The notes under the pieces: generated by a model | Told to the model about the DNA's origin: nothing | What the model saw: only the letters and a program-made list of their open reading frames with translations | Database searches by the model: none | Source of the DNA: an uncultured Myxococcales bacterium | GTDB taxonomy: Bacteria > Myxococcota_A > UBA9042 | DNA length: 45,298 nucleotides | Assembly (NCBI GenBank): GCA_903929795.1 | Contig: CAIYWC010000058.1 | Location: forward strand, 1 to 45,298 | Direction: 5' to 3' | Position numbers and translations under genes: made by a program | Shown here: positions 27,361 through 35,615 of the stretch, piece after piece | Position numbering within the stretch: position 1 is the first letter of the stretch | How the letters are laid out: each line of letters starts with the position of its first letter

Positions 27361-28133
27361 TCAATCCGCCTCGTGCAGTGCTGCTTGGTACAACGCGCGC
27401 AGGTGCTCGGCGCGCGCGTGGATCGCCTCGCGGCTCGGATCCGCAGCGCCGCTGGGCATCAGGGTCAGCAGTTCCAGCGTCACGGTACCCGGCCGGCAGT
27501 AGGCCCACTGCCGTGGGAATAGCTTGTCCGCGCCGTTCACCAGGATGGCCACGATGGGCGCGTCCGCGTCCGCCGAGGCGTAAAAGGCACCCAGGCGAAA
27601 CGGCTGAAGCAGCCCCGTCGGGGAGCGCGTCCCTTCTGGCGCCATCAGCAGGGACAGGTCCTGGCGCCGCACCTGGTCGGCCGCTGCGCGCATCGACGTC
27701 CGCGCGGTTGTCGGATTCGTACGGTTCACGAAGTGAAAGCCCATGAGCCAGCAGCCCAAGCCAACCAGCGGAATCCACGCCATTTCGCGCTTGGCGACCA
27801 CCGTCATGCCATCGGTCCAGATCGCCGGAAAAGGAACATGTCGATTGTCGACGTGTGGTTGAACACGACAATCCGCCGCCGCCGCTCGGCCAACTCCGCG
27901 GCAAGCGCCGGCTGCACGACCAGCTTGACGCCCAGCGCCGCCAGCATGCCCTGGCCCCACCCGCGCAGCATGCGCCGGCCGAGCGTGTGCCGCGCGCGTC
28001 CAAGGCTCAGCAGCATCACGGTCAGCAGCGCCGGAACGAAAATCAGCAGGCCAAACCAGAAGATCAGGTTCTGCCATGTCCAACGCAGCGCACCACGGAG
28101 CGACGGCGGCGGAAGTGGCTGAGTTTCGGCCAT
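27361..28133 (-). pseudogene. plsC: PlsC-type 1-acylglycerol-3-phosphate acyltransferase, split by a one-base frameshift
   Basis: The N-terminal part (ATG at 28133) reads through a membrane helix (FWFGLLIFVPALLTVMLLSL) to the catalytic motif NHTSTID (His93, Asp98), then runs out of frame at an A4 run on the plus strand (27829-27832). Adding one base there restores FPAIWTDGMTVVAKREMAW and the rest of the enzyme: motif II FVNRTN, motif III PEGTRS, and a C-terminus at 27361. The joined protein would be about 257 aa, the normal size for PlsC family members, which acylate lysophosphatidic acid at the membrane. All catalytic motifs are intact on each side, so the shift is recent, a sequencing error in a homopolymer, or less likely a programmed shift. 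If real, the two halves are probably inactive. Confidence 0.8.
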
Positions 28134-28187
28134 CCGCCGACCGTAGCGCAGCGCAAAGCGGGCGGCAAGCGCGGGCTGCCCGGGCGG

Positions 28188-29168
28188 CTACTGGGCCGTC
28201 GGCGTCACGCCGGCGTGCAGGGCCGCGATCGCCTGCTCCGCCGCGCGCGCACATTGCGTCGTTTCGCACCAGCGCCGCCACTCGTCGCTCCCGTGCAGGT
28301 TCTGGCCCGAGAGCACCCGCAGCGCCTGCTCCGCCGGCTCGCTGATGGACCGCGCGCTCTCGGTCGTCAGCGCCACAAGCCCCTGCGCGTAGCTCGGCTG
28401 CGGAGCCATCGCCATCGCCTTGGCGACCTGCCGGCGGACGACGAAATTCGGATGCCGCGCGATCGCGGGCAGCGCCGCCTGGCAGTTCGGGCCGTCGTCG
28501 CGCATGCACAGCGTCAGGCCCCAGACCAGGCCTTGCACCGCCATCTGCTGATTCGCCAGCAGCGCAAGTTGTTGGACAAAAGCCTGCTGCGCCGACGGAT
28601 CGCCCCAGCGCAGCGCCAGCCACAGCGCGCTCAGCCGCACCGGCGCCATCCAGGCGGTTGCGTCGTCGCGGCCCACGCTCGGCAGCAGCCGCACCAGCTC
28701 GTGATCGTCGATCAGGCCGAGGCCAAAAACCGCATAGGCCCGCACTTCAGGATCGCTGTCCTGCAGGCGATCGCGTAGGAAAGCGCGGGACGACGGGTCG
28801 CGCAGCTCGGCGATCACGCGCACCGCGCGCGAGCGGTAGAGCGCCTGATCCGGAGCTTTTTCAAACACTTGCTGCAGATAGCCACGCGCCGGCCAGCCGA
28901 TGTTCAGCAGGACCGCCTCCGCCGGACAGCCCGAAATGTTGTTGCACGCAAAGCGATCGCGAAATTGCCTGAGCGCGTCGCGCAGCGGCTCGGGCATCGG
29001 CTCTGGATCGCGGCCCAGCGCCTCTGCGTGCGGGTCAAAAGGCGCGGGCGCAGCGTCGGGCTTTGGCTCGGGCGGCGGCTCAGCACAGCTGACCAACAAG
29101 AAAATGCTCAACAAAAACGGCAACCAACGCGTCACGGCGAACTCCGCGACCTTGCGTCGCCCGGCCAT
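28188..29168 (-). CDS. HEAT-repeat lipoprotein
   Basis: 326 aa from the ATG at 29168; a GTG at 29135 with GGAG six bases upstream is an equally good start and gives a tighter signal peptide. The lipobox is FLLVSC, followed by a Pro-rich tether (AEPPPEPKPD). The body contains paired helices of HEAT type, for example ALYRSRAVRVIAELRDPSS, DSDPEVRAYAVFGLGLIDD and HPNFVVRRQVAKAMAMA, and four Cys in likely pairs (ACNNISGC, LCMRDDGPNC). HEAT proteins usually bind other proteins; the partner is unknown. It lies 54 bases upstream of the acyltransferase gene on the same strand and divergent from the triple-DsbA gene. Confidence 0.8.
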   Translation of the reverse strand: MAGRRKVAEFAVTRWLPFLLSIFLLVSCAEPPPEPKPDAAPAPFDPHAEALGRDPEPMPEPLRDALRQFRDRFACNNISGCPAEAVLLNIGWPARGYLQQVFEKAPDQALYRSRAVRVIAELRDPSSRAFLRDRLQDSDPEVRAYAVFGLGLIDDHELVRLLPSVGRDDATAWMAPVRLSALWLALRWGDPSAQQAFVQQLALLANQQMAVQGLVWGLTLCMRDDGPNCQAALPAIARHPNFVVRRQVAKAMAMAPQPSYAQGLVALTTESARSISEPAEQALRVLSGQNLHGSDEWRRWCETTQCARAAEQAIAALHAGVTPTAQ

Positions 29169-29295
29169 TGCACCCTGCCTTGGCGTTTCTGGCAAGCTGC
29201 CGGCGCGGTCGGGCCCGACCAAGCTGGCGAGTCGGCGGCTCGCCGGCCGTTTGCAGTTTCTGCGCCGTCGGGAAATAACTGGGCGCATTGTGGGG

Positions 29296-29324
29296 TTGCA
29301 GCCGCTGCGCCACAGGAATACAAT
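29296..29324 (+). promoter_or_regulatory. Candidate sigma-70 type promoter for triple-DsbA gene
   Basis: TTGCAG (29296-29301), a 17-base spacer and TACAAT (29319-29324), the latter matching five of six consensus bases. It would start transcription near 29331, about 95 bases before the ATG at 29427. It lies in the 258-base divergent gap. Confidence 0.5.
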
Positions 29325-29426
29325 TCCGCGCTTCATGGTCGCGCAAGTGTGCGTCCTGGACCCAACGCCAGCAGAACTGGCAGCCAGATTTCCGGTGCGG
29401 ACAGACGTCACCGAGCAGAGGATGTG

Positions 29427-31490
29427 ATGAAGAAGGAGAATGCGATCATCGCGATCATCGCCGCGGCCGTGCTCGGCGCTATCGGCGGTCGGTTCACTGC
29501 CAAGCCTTCGGCTCCGGCGGCGACGACGGCTGCGACACCTGAAACCGTGAAGGCGGACGCTGCGCCGGCTCCGGCCGTTGCGGCTGTGGCCAAAGTTCCG
29601 TCGATTGGTCCGGAGACGGCCAAGGTGACGATCGTGGAAATCAGCGATTTCCAGTGCCCGTTCTGCAGCCGCGCCTACACGACGCTGGAAGACCTGCGCA
29701 AGCAGTATCCCAATGACGTCCGCGTGGTCTTCATCAACCAGCCGCTGCCGTTCCACCAGAATGCCAAGCCGGCGGCGATCGCAGCGACTGCCGCGGCCAA
29801 GCAGGGCAAGTTCTGGGAAATGTACGGGAAGATGTTCCCGAATCAGCAGCAGCTGTCGGACGCGAACTACCAAGTCTGGGCCAAGGAAATTGGCCTGGAC
29901 ATGACCAAGTTCGCGGCGGATCTGAAAGATCCCGAGGTCGCCAAGACCGTCGATCGCGACATGGCCGTGGCCACCGGGCTGGGCGTGCGCGGTACGCCGG
30001 GCTTTTTCATCAACGGCGTGAACGTCTCGGGCGCGCAGCCGATCGAAAACTTCAAGAAGATCATCGACGAGCAGATCACCAAGGCCAACGACGAGATCGG
30101 CAAGGGCGCCAAAGCGGGCCCGGAGCTGGTCGAGAAGCTGACGCGCGTGAACAACCCGGCGCTGGGCGACAACCTGATCAAGTGGGTGTTCAAGGGCGAG
30201 GCGCCGCCGGCCAATGCCGCGCCGCCGGCTGATGCCGCCAAGCCCGCCGACAAGGGCAATCAGCCGCCGCCGGACGACAAGACCGTGTGGAAAGTGGTCC
30301 TGCGCGGCGATGAGCCGGTCAAGGGCAAGGCCGATGCGCCGATCACGATCGTCGAGTACACCGACTTCCAGTGCCCGTTCTGCTCCAAGGTCATTCCGGC
30401 GCTGGACGACACGCTCAAAGCGTACCCGGACAAGGTCAAGCTGGTCTTCAAGAACTACCCGCTGAGCTTCCACCAGAACGCGATGCCGGCCGCCGAGGCA
30501 GCGCAGTGCGCCAAGGAGCAGGGCAAATTCTGGGAGATCGAGGAGAAGCTGTTCGCCAATCAGGGCGAGCTGGATGCCGCGGGCCTCACCAAGCACGCGC
30601 AGGCCGCGGGCGTGAACATGGCGAAATTCGAAGAGTGCGTGAAGAACCACAAGCACAAGAGCGTCATCGAGGCCGACATGGCCGCCGCGGAGAAGATCCA
30701 GGTCACGGGCACGCCGAGCGTGTTCGTGCAGGGCCGCAAGATGGTCGCCGGCCGCGCGCCGGAAGACTTCAAGCGCGTGGTGGACGAGGAGCTGGCCAAG
30801 GCGGATGCGCTGATCAAGTCGGGCACGTCGGCCAAGGACGTCTACGGCAAGATGATCGCCGACGGCAAAGAGTTCACGCCGCCGCCGCCGCTGGACCCGA
30901 AGGTCAACAATTTCGACTACGACGGCTCGCCGATCCTCGGCGACAAGAACGCGAAGATCAAAATCGTCGAGTACAAGGACTTCCAGTGCCCCTTCTGCGC
31001 CAAGATTATCCCGACGTTGAAGCAGGTCCAGAAGGAAGTTCCGGGCGTGGCGATCGTGTTCAAGCACTTCCCGCTGTCCAGCCAGTGCAACCCCAAGATG
31101 AGCCGCGACATGCACCCGGCCGCGTGCCAGGCGATGTACTGGGCGATGGCCGCGCAGGATCAGGGCAAGTTCTGGGAGATGGAAGACCTGATCTACAACA
31201 ACTACGGCACGATGATGCCGCCTGACGGCGATCTGGCCGCGCGCCAGGCTGCGCAGCTCGTCAAGCTCAAGGGCTGGGCGAAAGACGCGGGCGTCGACGT
31301 CGCCAAGGCGGAAAAGTATGTGACCGACAAGAAGTACCAGAGCCGGCTGGACAAGGACTTGAAGGAAGCGGAAGGCGCGGAAGTCCGCGGCACGCCGAGC
31401 TTGTACATCAACGGCCGCAGCTACAACGGCCCGATGCAGGCGGATAAGATGAAGGAAATCATCAAGAAGCTGGCGGACGGCAAGCTGTAA
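29427..31490 (+). CDS. Membrane-anchored or secreted protein with three tandem DsbA-like thioredoxin domains
   Basis: 687 aa from the ATG at 29427. An N-terminal hydrophobic segment (AIIAIIAAAVLGAIGG) followed by an Ala/Pro-rich linker suggests a membrane anchor or uncleaved signal. Three DsbA-like (Thioredoxin_4 type) domains each have the active site CPFC in a DFQCPFC context: Cys77/80, Cys316/319 and Cys521/524. Each also has the cis-Pro loop (RGTPGFFING, TGTPSVFVQG, RGTPSLYING). Pro/Ala-rich linkers separate the domains. The third domain has an extra Cys pair (SSQC and PAAC). Normal DsbA proteins have one such domain of about 190-220 residues, so the triplication is unusual. The role would be disulfide formation or isomerisation in the periplasm, matching the many Cys-rich secreted proteins nearby. 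A strong terminator follows. Confidence 0.9.
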   Translation: MKKENAIIAIIAAAVLGAIGGRFTAKPSAPAATTAATPETVKADAAPAPAVAAVAKVPSIGPETAKVTIVEISDFQCPFCSRAYTTLEDLRKQYPNDVRVVFINQPLPFHQNAKPAAIAATAAAKQGKFWEMYGKMFPNQQQLSDANYQVWAKEIGLDMTKFAADLKDPEVAKTVDRDMAVATGLGVRGTPGFFINGVNVSGAQPIENFKKIIDEQITKANDEIGKGAKAGPELVEKLTRVNNPALGDNLIKWVFKGEAPPANAAPPADAAKPADKGNQPPPDDKTVWKVVLRGDEPVKGKADAPITIVEYTDFQCPFCSKVIPALDDTLKAYPDKVKLVFKNYPLSFHQNAMPAAEAAQCAKEQGKFWEIEEKLFANQGELDAAGLTKHAQAAGVNMAKFEECVKNHKHKSVIEADMAAAEKIQVTGTPSVFVQGRKMVAGRAPEDFKRVVDEELAKADALIKSGTSAKDVYGKMIADGKEFTPPPPLDPKVNNFDYDGSPILGDKNAKIKIVEYKDFQCPFCAKIIPTLKQVQKEVPGVAIVFKHFPLSSQCNPKMSRDMHPAACQAMYWAMAAQDQGKFWEMEDLIYNNYGTMMPPDGDLAARQAAQLVKLKGWAKDAGVDVAKAEKYVTDKKYQSRLDKDLKEAEGAEVRGTPSLYINGRSYNGPMQADKMKEIIKKLADGKL

Positions 31491-31521
31491 CAGCGGGCCT
31501 GAGCGAATCAGAAGAAGCCGT

Positions 31522-31564
31522 GCGCGGGTCGCCTTGGGAAACCAGGGCGGCCCGTGCTGCTTTT
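31522..31564 (+). terminator. Strong hairpin terminator after triple-DsbA gene
   Basis: A 16-base-pair stem (31522-31537 with 31542-31557), including a few G-T pairs, is closed by a GAAA tetraloop (31538-31541). TTTT follows at 31561-31564. It starts 31 bases after the stop codon. The stem is nearly perfect, making this the most convincing terminator in the window, though the T run is short. Confidence 0.7.
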
Positions 31565-31779
31565 GGCGCTGACCAATAAGCTGCGAAGCGCGAGATCAAG
31601 CCTGCGCGATCCGCGGCGCGCCACCAGAGACGCTCGCGGTCCCAGTCCGAGATGCACCAGATCTGACCGACGAAGTCTGGTGTTGGCGACAGGTCACCCT
31701 GTTTAGTTTGACGTTTGCGTGACGATCGTGTGCGATCCCCGCGTTGTGCTCGTGGCGCGGATGGCCACGCGGGGTTGCC

Positions 31780-32673
31780 GTGCGTCGATTGTCGTTGTGC
31801 GCTTGCTTGGCGCTGTTGGGCTGTAAGGCCGCCGCTGTGGCCGATTCCTCCGGGACCGCCGACACTGCATCGGACGTCGCGGCCGATGTGGCGGCCGTGG
31901 ATGACGCTGCCGTCGATGCCGCGGGTGACGTCAGCCCCGCCGGTTGGCAAGTGAAGCTGGCCGTGACCACCGGCGTGAGCCTGCTCTACAGCCAAGGGAT
32001 CGCGCGCCTGAGCTCCGGTTGGGCGTTCTCGGCAAAATCGGGCCTGTGGCGCACCGACGACGCGTTCCAGCAGCTCGTCGAGGTGATCAACCCGCTGCCG
32101 CAAGCGTTGCTGGACCAGGGCTACGGCCACATCGGCGACATCGACGCGGCGGGCGGCAAGCTCTATGGCGCGCTGGAGCAAAGCGATTTCACGCTCGGCA
32201 AGCAGGCGGTCGCGTGGTTTGATCCCCAGACGCTTGTGTTCATCGGCTCGCAGGACCTGCCGCAGCACGAGAATCCGTGCATTTGCATCGACGAGACGAC
32301 GCTGATCGCCTACACCCCGGACCACTACCACGGCACGGAGATTCGCCGCTACGACGTCAAGAATGGCTGGGCGCCGCTGCCGTCGCTGCTCCTGTCGCGC
32401 CAGCTGGACGCGATGCAGGGCCTGGATGTCGCCGACGGCGCGCTGTGGTTCTCCTGCGATGACGCCGTCCACGGCTTGTATCGCGCGGATCTGGTGACCG
32501 GGGAGACGCTGCAGGTCGGCACGATCGGCCGGCTGAACCAGACCGGCACCACGCTGCCGGAGGTCGAGGGCATCGACGCATCGCACACCGCCGGCGGCTT
32601 TTTGCACACGCTGACCAACGAGCCACTGCAAGCCACGAGCTGGGTCGATGAGTTTACGGTGACGGGGCCGTAA
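31780..32673 (+). CDS. Lipoprotein with propeller-like repeats, function unknown
   Basis: 297 aa from a GTG at 31780, chosen because it begins a short signal peptide with lipobox LLGC (Cys15); an ATG upstream would put Cys and Trp residues ahead of it. An Asp/Ala-rich segment follows (residues 20-48). The rest has repeated beta-strand patterns with aromatic-Asp motifs: GWAFSAKSGLWRTDD, DIDAAGGKLYGALE, AVAWFDPQTL, DVADGALWFSCDD and LYRADLVTGET. These resemble blades of a beta-propeller of the type that reads out extracellular measurements, but I cannot name a family. Its stop codon abuts directly the stop of the convergent epmA-like gene. No neighbour gives a clear functional clue. Confidence 0.7.
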   Translation: MRRLSLCACLALLGCKAAAVADSSGTADTASDVAADVAAVDDAAVDAAGDVSPAGWQVKLAVTTGVSLLYSQGIARLSSGWAFSAKSGLWRTDDAFQQLVEVINPLPQALLDQGYGHIGDIDAAGGKLYGALEQSDFTLGKQAVAWFDPQTLVFIGSQDLPQHENPCICIDETTLIAYTPDHYHGTEIRRYDVKNGWAPLPSLLLSRQLDAMQGLDVADGALWFSCDDAVHGLYRADLVTGETLQVGTIGRLNQTGTTLPEVEGIDASHTAGGFLHTLTNEPLQATSWVDEFTVTGP

Positions 32674-33858
32674 TCACGCGCGCTCAAAGGGAAAGGCCAG
32701 AACCGCCTCGATGTCGCTCAGCCCCAGCAGCAGCATCAGCAGGCGATCGACACCCACCGCCACGCCGGCGCTTTGCGGCACGCCATCGGCCAGCGCGCGC
32801 AGGAACCGCTCGTCGATCGGGTAGGCCGGCCGACCGAGCTGCTGGCGAAGCTCCAGATCCGCCTCGAAGCGCCGCCGCTGCTCCAGCGGATCGACCAGTT
32901 CTCCAAAACCATTGGCAATTTCAATGCCAGCCAGGTAGATCTCAAACCGCTCGGCCAGCCACGGCTTCTGCGGATGCGGGCGCGCCAGCGACGCCATGCA
33001 CAGCGGCCAGTCGGCCAGCACGACAACCGGAAACGCCGCCAGCCGCGGCTCCACGCGCTCCGCCAGCGCGCGCACGAGCACGTCCGCGATCGCGTCCTGC
33101 GCGTCCACCTGCAAGCCCGCAGCCCGCGCGCGGCGCTTCACAAGCCCGGCGTCGTCGCATCGGCCCGGGTCAAAGCCGGCAAACCGCCGGATCGCCGCGC
33201 GCACCGACAGAACCGGCCAGCGCCCGCGCAGGTCCAGCGGTCCGGCATCCTGGCCGAGGACCTTCTGACAAGTCCGCGCCAAGCCTTGGAAATCGCGCAC
33301 GATCTGCTGCCAAGATCCGCCGGCCCGGTACCATTCCAGCATGGCGAATTCCGGATTATGCCACTGGCCGCGCTCGCCCGAGCGGAACACATGGCCCAGG
33401 CTGTAGATTCGCTCCAGCCCCGCCGACAGCAGCCGTTTGCAGTGAAATTCGGGACTTGTCACCAAGTGCCGCGTCACCGGTTCGCCGCCCATGCCGGCGC
33501 GTAGCGCAACTTCCACCGCGTCCAGGTGCAGCTCCAGCCCTGGCGACAGCGCCATGACCGGCGGGTCGACTTCCAGAAAACCGCGGCGGTCAAAGAACTT
33601 GCGCGTCGTCGCCAGCAGGCGCGCGCGGTGGTGCAGCGTCGCGAGGCGTTGGCCGTTGTCGGCGTTCAGCCGGGTAAAATCGCCGTCCGGGTGCGGAAAA
33701 TCGCGGTGCAAACTGTGGCCCAGCCGCTGCCAGGTCGGGCTGAACAGGTCGCCGGGCCGCGCGTCGACGTCGTCGGGCAGCGGCACGTGCCGCGTTTGGC
33801 CTTGGCGCCACACCACCGCGTCGCGCTGCTGGACCGCGAGGACGCGCCAAATCGCCAT
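32674..33858 (-). CDS. epmA: EpmA-type (PoxA/GenX) lysyl ligase, class II aminoacyl-tRNA synthetase fold
   Basis: 394 aa. EpmA attaches (R)-beta-lysine or lysine to elongation factor P and is related to the catalytic core of LysS without the anticodon-binding domain. Visible motifs are the opening helix with RARLLATTRKFFDRRGFLEVDPP, motif 2 in GHVFRSGERGQWHNPEF, the substrate segment EIANGFGELVDP, and motif 3 in GVAVGVDRLLML. There is an N-terminal extension of about 70 residues with no recognised domain. Typical EpmA proteins are near 325 residues, so the extension explains the extra length. No efp or epmB gene is in the window. It starts three bases after the stop of the 33862-34482 gene, so the two are in one operon. 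Confidence 0.85.
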   Translation of the reverse strand: MAIWRVLAVQQRDAVVWRQGQTRHVPLPDDVDARPGDLFSPTWQRLGHSLHRDFPHPDGDFTRLNADNGQRLATLHHRARLLATTRKFFDRRGFLEVDPPVMALSPGLELHLDAVEVALRAGMGGEPVTRHLVTSPEFHCKRLLSAGLERIYSLGHVFRSGERGQWHNPEFAMLEWYRAGGSWQQIVRDFQGLARTCQKVLGQDAGPLDLRGRWPVLSVRAAIRRFAGFDPGRCDDAGLVKRRARAAGLQVDAQDAIADVLVRALAERVEPRLAAFPVVVLADWPLCMASLARPHPQKPWLAERFEIYLAGIEIANGFGELVDPLEQRRRFEADLELRQQLGRPAYPIDERFLRALADGVPQSAGVAVGVDRLLMLLLGLSDIEAVLAFPFERA

Positions 33859-33861
33859 CCG

Positions 33862-34482
33862 CTACTCGGCGACGAAGCGGCTGGTCCGGTCCAGCGGCTG
33901 GTGGTCAATCGCCGTGCGCGCGAATTCCCAGACCGGCGGCGACTTGGCGATGAAGCGGCCCTCGGACTCCTTGCCGGCGAGCACCTTGACCAGCGCGATG
34001 TCGGCATCCGTGCCACCGCCCGGGCTCTTGTCCGGCTTGCCCACGACGCGAATGTCATTGTAACCAGGACGCAATTCGCGAGTGAGGTCAATCGTGAACG
34101 CGCCTTCGTTCAGGTCGATCTTCTTGAACAGCCGGCCGTTGATGTATACGTCAAACTGCACAGTCACCTTGACGTTGGGCTGGTACACGAGCACGTAGCG
34201 GTTCTTGGTCGAGCCTTTGCCTTCGGTCGGCTCCGGATTGCCGACCAGATCGGACGCGCCGCTCAACTTCGGATTGCCGTCCTTGTCGGGCGTGATGTTG
34301 TAACCGGGCGAAAGAATGTGGATATTGCCCTCGCCGTCGAACTTGACCGTGCAGTTGATGAGCTCGGCCAACTTCAAGTTCGTGGCCTTGAGGCCGTTGA
34401 CGAAGACGTCGGCGCCGAACGCAGGCGCGGCAGTGAGCGAGACGGCGAGGCTGAAGAGCAAAAGGGCGAAGCGGGCGCGCAT
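33862..34482 (-). CDS. Conserved secreted protein of unknown function
   Basis: 206 aa. AAGGAG precedes the ATG at 34482. A signal peptide ends near AFG-AD, and the mature part starts DVFVNGLKATNLKLAELINC. Short beta-strand patterns follow, including YVLVYQPNVKVTVQFDVYING and FTIDLTRELRPGYNDIRVVG, which suggest a small Ig-like or PEGA-like sandwich. I recall similar DVFVNG-type secreted proteins in myxobacteria but cannot name a family. It is the first gene of a two-gene leftward operon with the EpmA-like ligase, an odd pairing of an exported protein with a translation-factor modification enzyme. Confidence 0.75.
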   Translation of the reverse strand: MRARFALLLFSLAVSLTAAPAFGADVFVNGLKATNLKLAELINCTVKFDGEGNIHILSPGYNITPDKDGNPKLSGASDLVGNPEPTEGKGSTKNRYVLVYQPNVKVTVQFDVYINGRLFKKIDLNEGAFTIDLTRELRPGYNDIRVVGKPDKSPGGGTDADIALVKVLAGKESEGRFIAKSPPVWEFARTAIDHQPLDRTSRFVAE

Positions 34483-34673
34483 GGGCGTTCTCCTTAGAAG
34501 GGGTGCGAACTTGCGGCTCGCGTCCCTAGCTTACACGCGCCCGGTCGCGACGCCAGAATCGCCGCTGTGCCAAGACCGCGCAGGGACCGCATGCTGCGGA
34601 ATAATCCGGGCGTTTCGCGGATTGCAGCCGTGGTCATCTCGACGCGCCTCACACCCTGTGCCAATCTGGGGCC

Positions 34674-35615
34674 ATGGCATCTTCGCTCGCTACTTTGCAA
34701 GCTGTGTCCAAGCGCTTTGGCGAAGTGGAAGCGTTGCGCGGCGTGACGATGACGCTGCCCACCGGCGTCGTCGGCCTGCTCGGTCCCAACGGCGCGGGCA
34801 AGTCGACGCTGTTTCGCCTGATGCTCGGCCTGGACCGCGCCGATTCCGGCGACATCCGCGTGCTCGATCTGCCGCTGCCGGATGAGGCGGTGCGGGTGCG
34901 CGGGCTGATCGGCTACATGCCTGAAGACGATAGCCTTTTTCCTGACATGACGGCCACTGAGCAGGTTGTCCACGCGGCGCAGCTCTCCGGCGTTCCGGCG
35001 ATCGATGCGACGCCGCGGGCGCACCAGGCGCTGGACCTTGTCGGGCTGACCGACAACCGTTACCGCAAGGCGAATGGGTTCTCGCTCGGCCAGCGCCAGC
35101 GGCTGCGGCTGGCGATGGCGCTGTGCCACGGTCCGCAGCTGCTGATTGTCGACGAGCCGACCGCGGGCTTGGATCCCGACGGCAGGGCGCAGATGCTCGC
35201 GCTGCTGGCGGAGATCGCGAAACAGGGCGCGTCCGTGCTGCTGTCGACGCATATCCTCGCGGATGTTGAGGCGATTTGCAGCTACGTCGTGCTCATGACC
35301 CGCGGCCAGGTCAGCTTTGCCGGGCCAATGGCGCGGTTTCGCGCGGCGAGCGGCGGGCCGTCCTTTCGGCTGCGGCCCACGGGCGACGTTGCGAAATTGC
35401 TGGGGGTTTTGACCGCGCGTGGCATCGCCGCGACGCTGCAGGACGGCGAGGTCCTCGTGCAGCTGCCGTCGGACCGCGTCGGCGAACTGTGGCAGGCCTG
35501 CGCGGACGCGGGCGTGGGCGTGAGCGGCCTCAAACCGGCGGAGGAGGACATGGCGAGCGCGTTCATGCGCCACGTGCAAAACGCCGGCAACCTCGACGCG
35601 CAGAGGTTGCTGTGA
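34674..35615 (+). CDS. ABC transporter ATPase (ABC-2 type exporter)
   Basis: 313 aa. Walker A is GPNGAGKST with Lys43, the signature is SLGQRQRLRLA, Walker B LLIVDEPTAG, and the switch His lies in LLSTHILADVE. The C-terminal 90 residues form the extra domain seen on CcmA/NatA-like ATPases of ABC-2 exporters. It opens a tight four-gene operon: its TGA overlaps the GTG of the permease (GTGA at 35612-35615). The operon has an unusual arrangement of two ATPases and two permeases. Substrate unknown; drug, lipid or antibiotic export are common for this family. No ribosome site is obvious before the ATG, which is close to a weak -10-like CAATCT. Confidence 0.9.
   Translation: MASSLATLQAVSKRFGEVEALRGVTMTLPTGVVGLLGPNGAGKSTLFRLMLGLDRADSGDIRVLDLPLPDEAVRVRGLIGYMPEDDSLFPDMTATEQVVHAAQLSGVPAIDATPRAHQALDLVGLTDNRYRKANGFSLGQRQRLRLAMALCHGPQLLIVDEPTAGLDPDGRAQMLALLAEIAKQGASVLLSTHILADVEAICSYVVLMTRGQVSFAGPMARFRAASGGPSFRLRPTGDVAKLLGVLTARGIAATLQDGEVLVQLPSDRVGELWQACADAGVGVSGLKPAEEDMASAFMRHVQNAGNLDAQRLL

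Noticed and set aside
29169..31115. Minus-strand frame continuing upstream of the HEAT-repeat lipoprotein through the triple-DsbA gene
   Set aside because: It is antisense to a clear thioredoxin-domain gene; the true start with lipobox is near 29135-29168.
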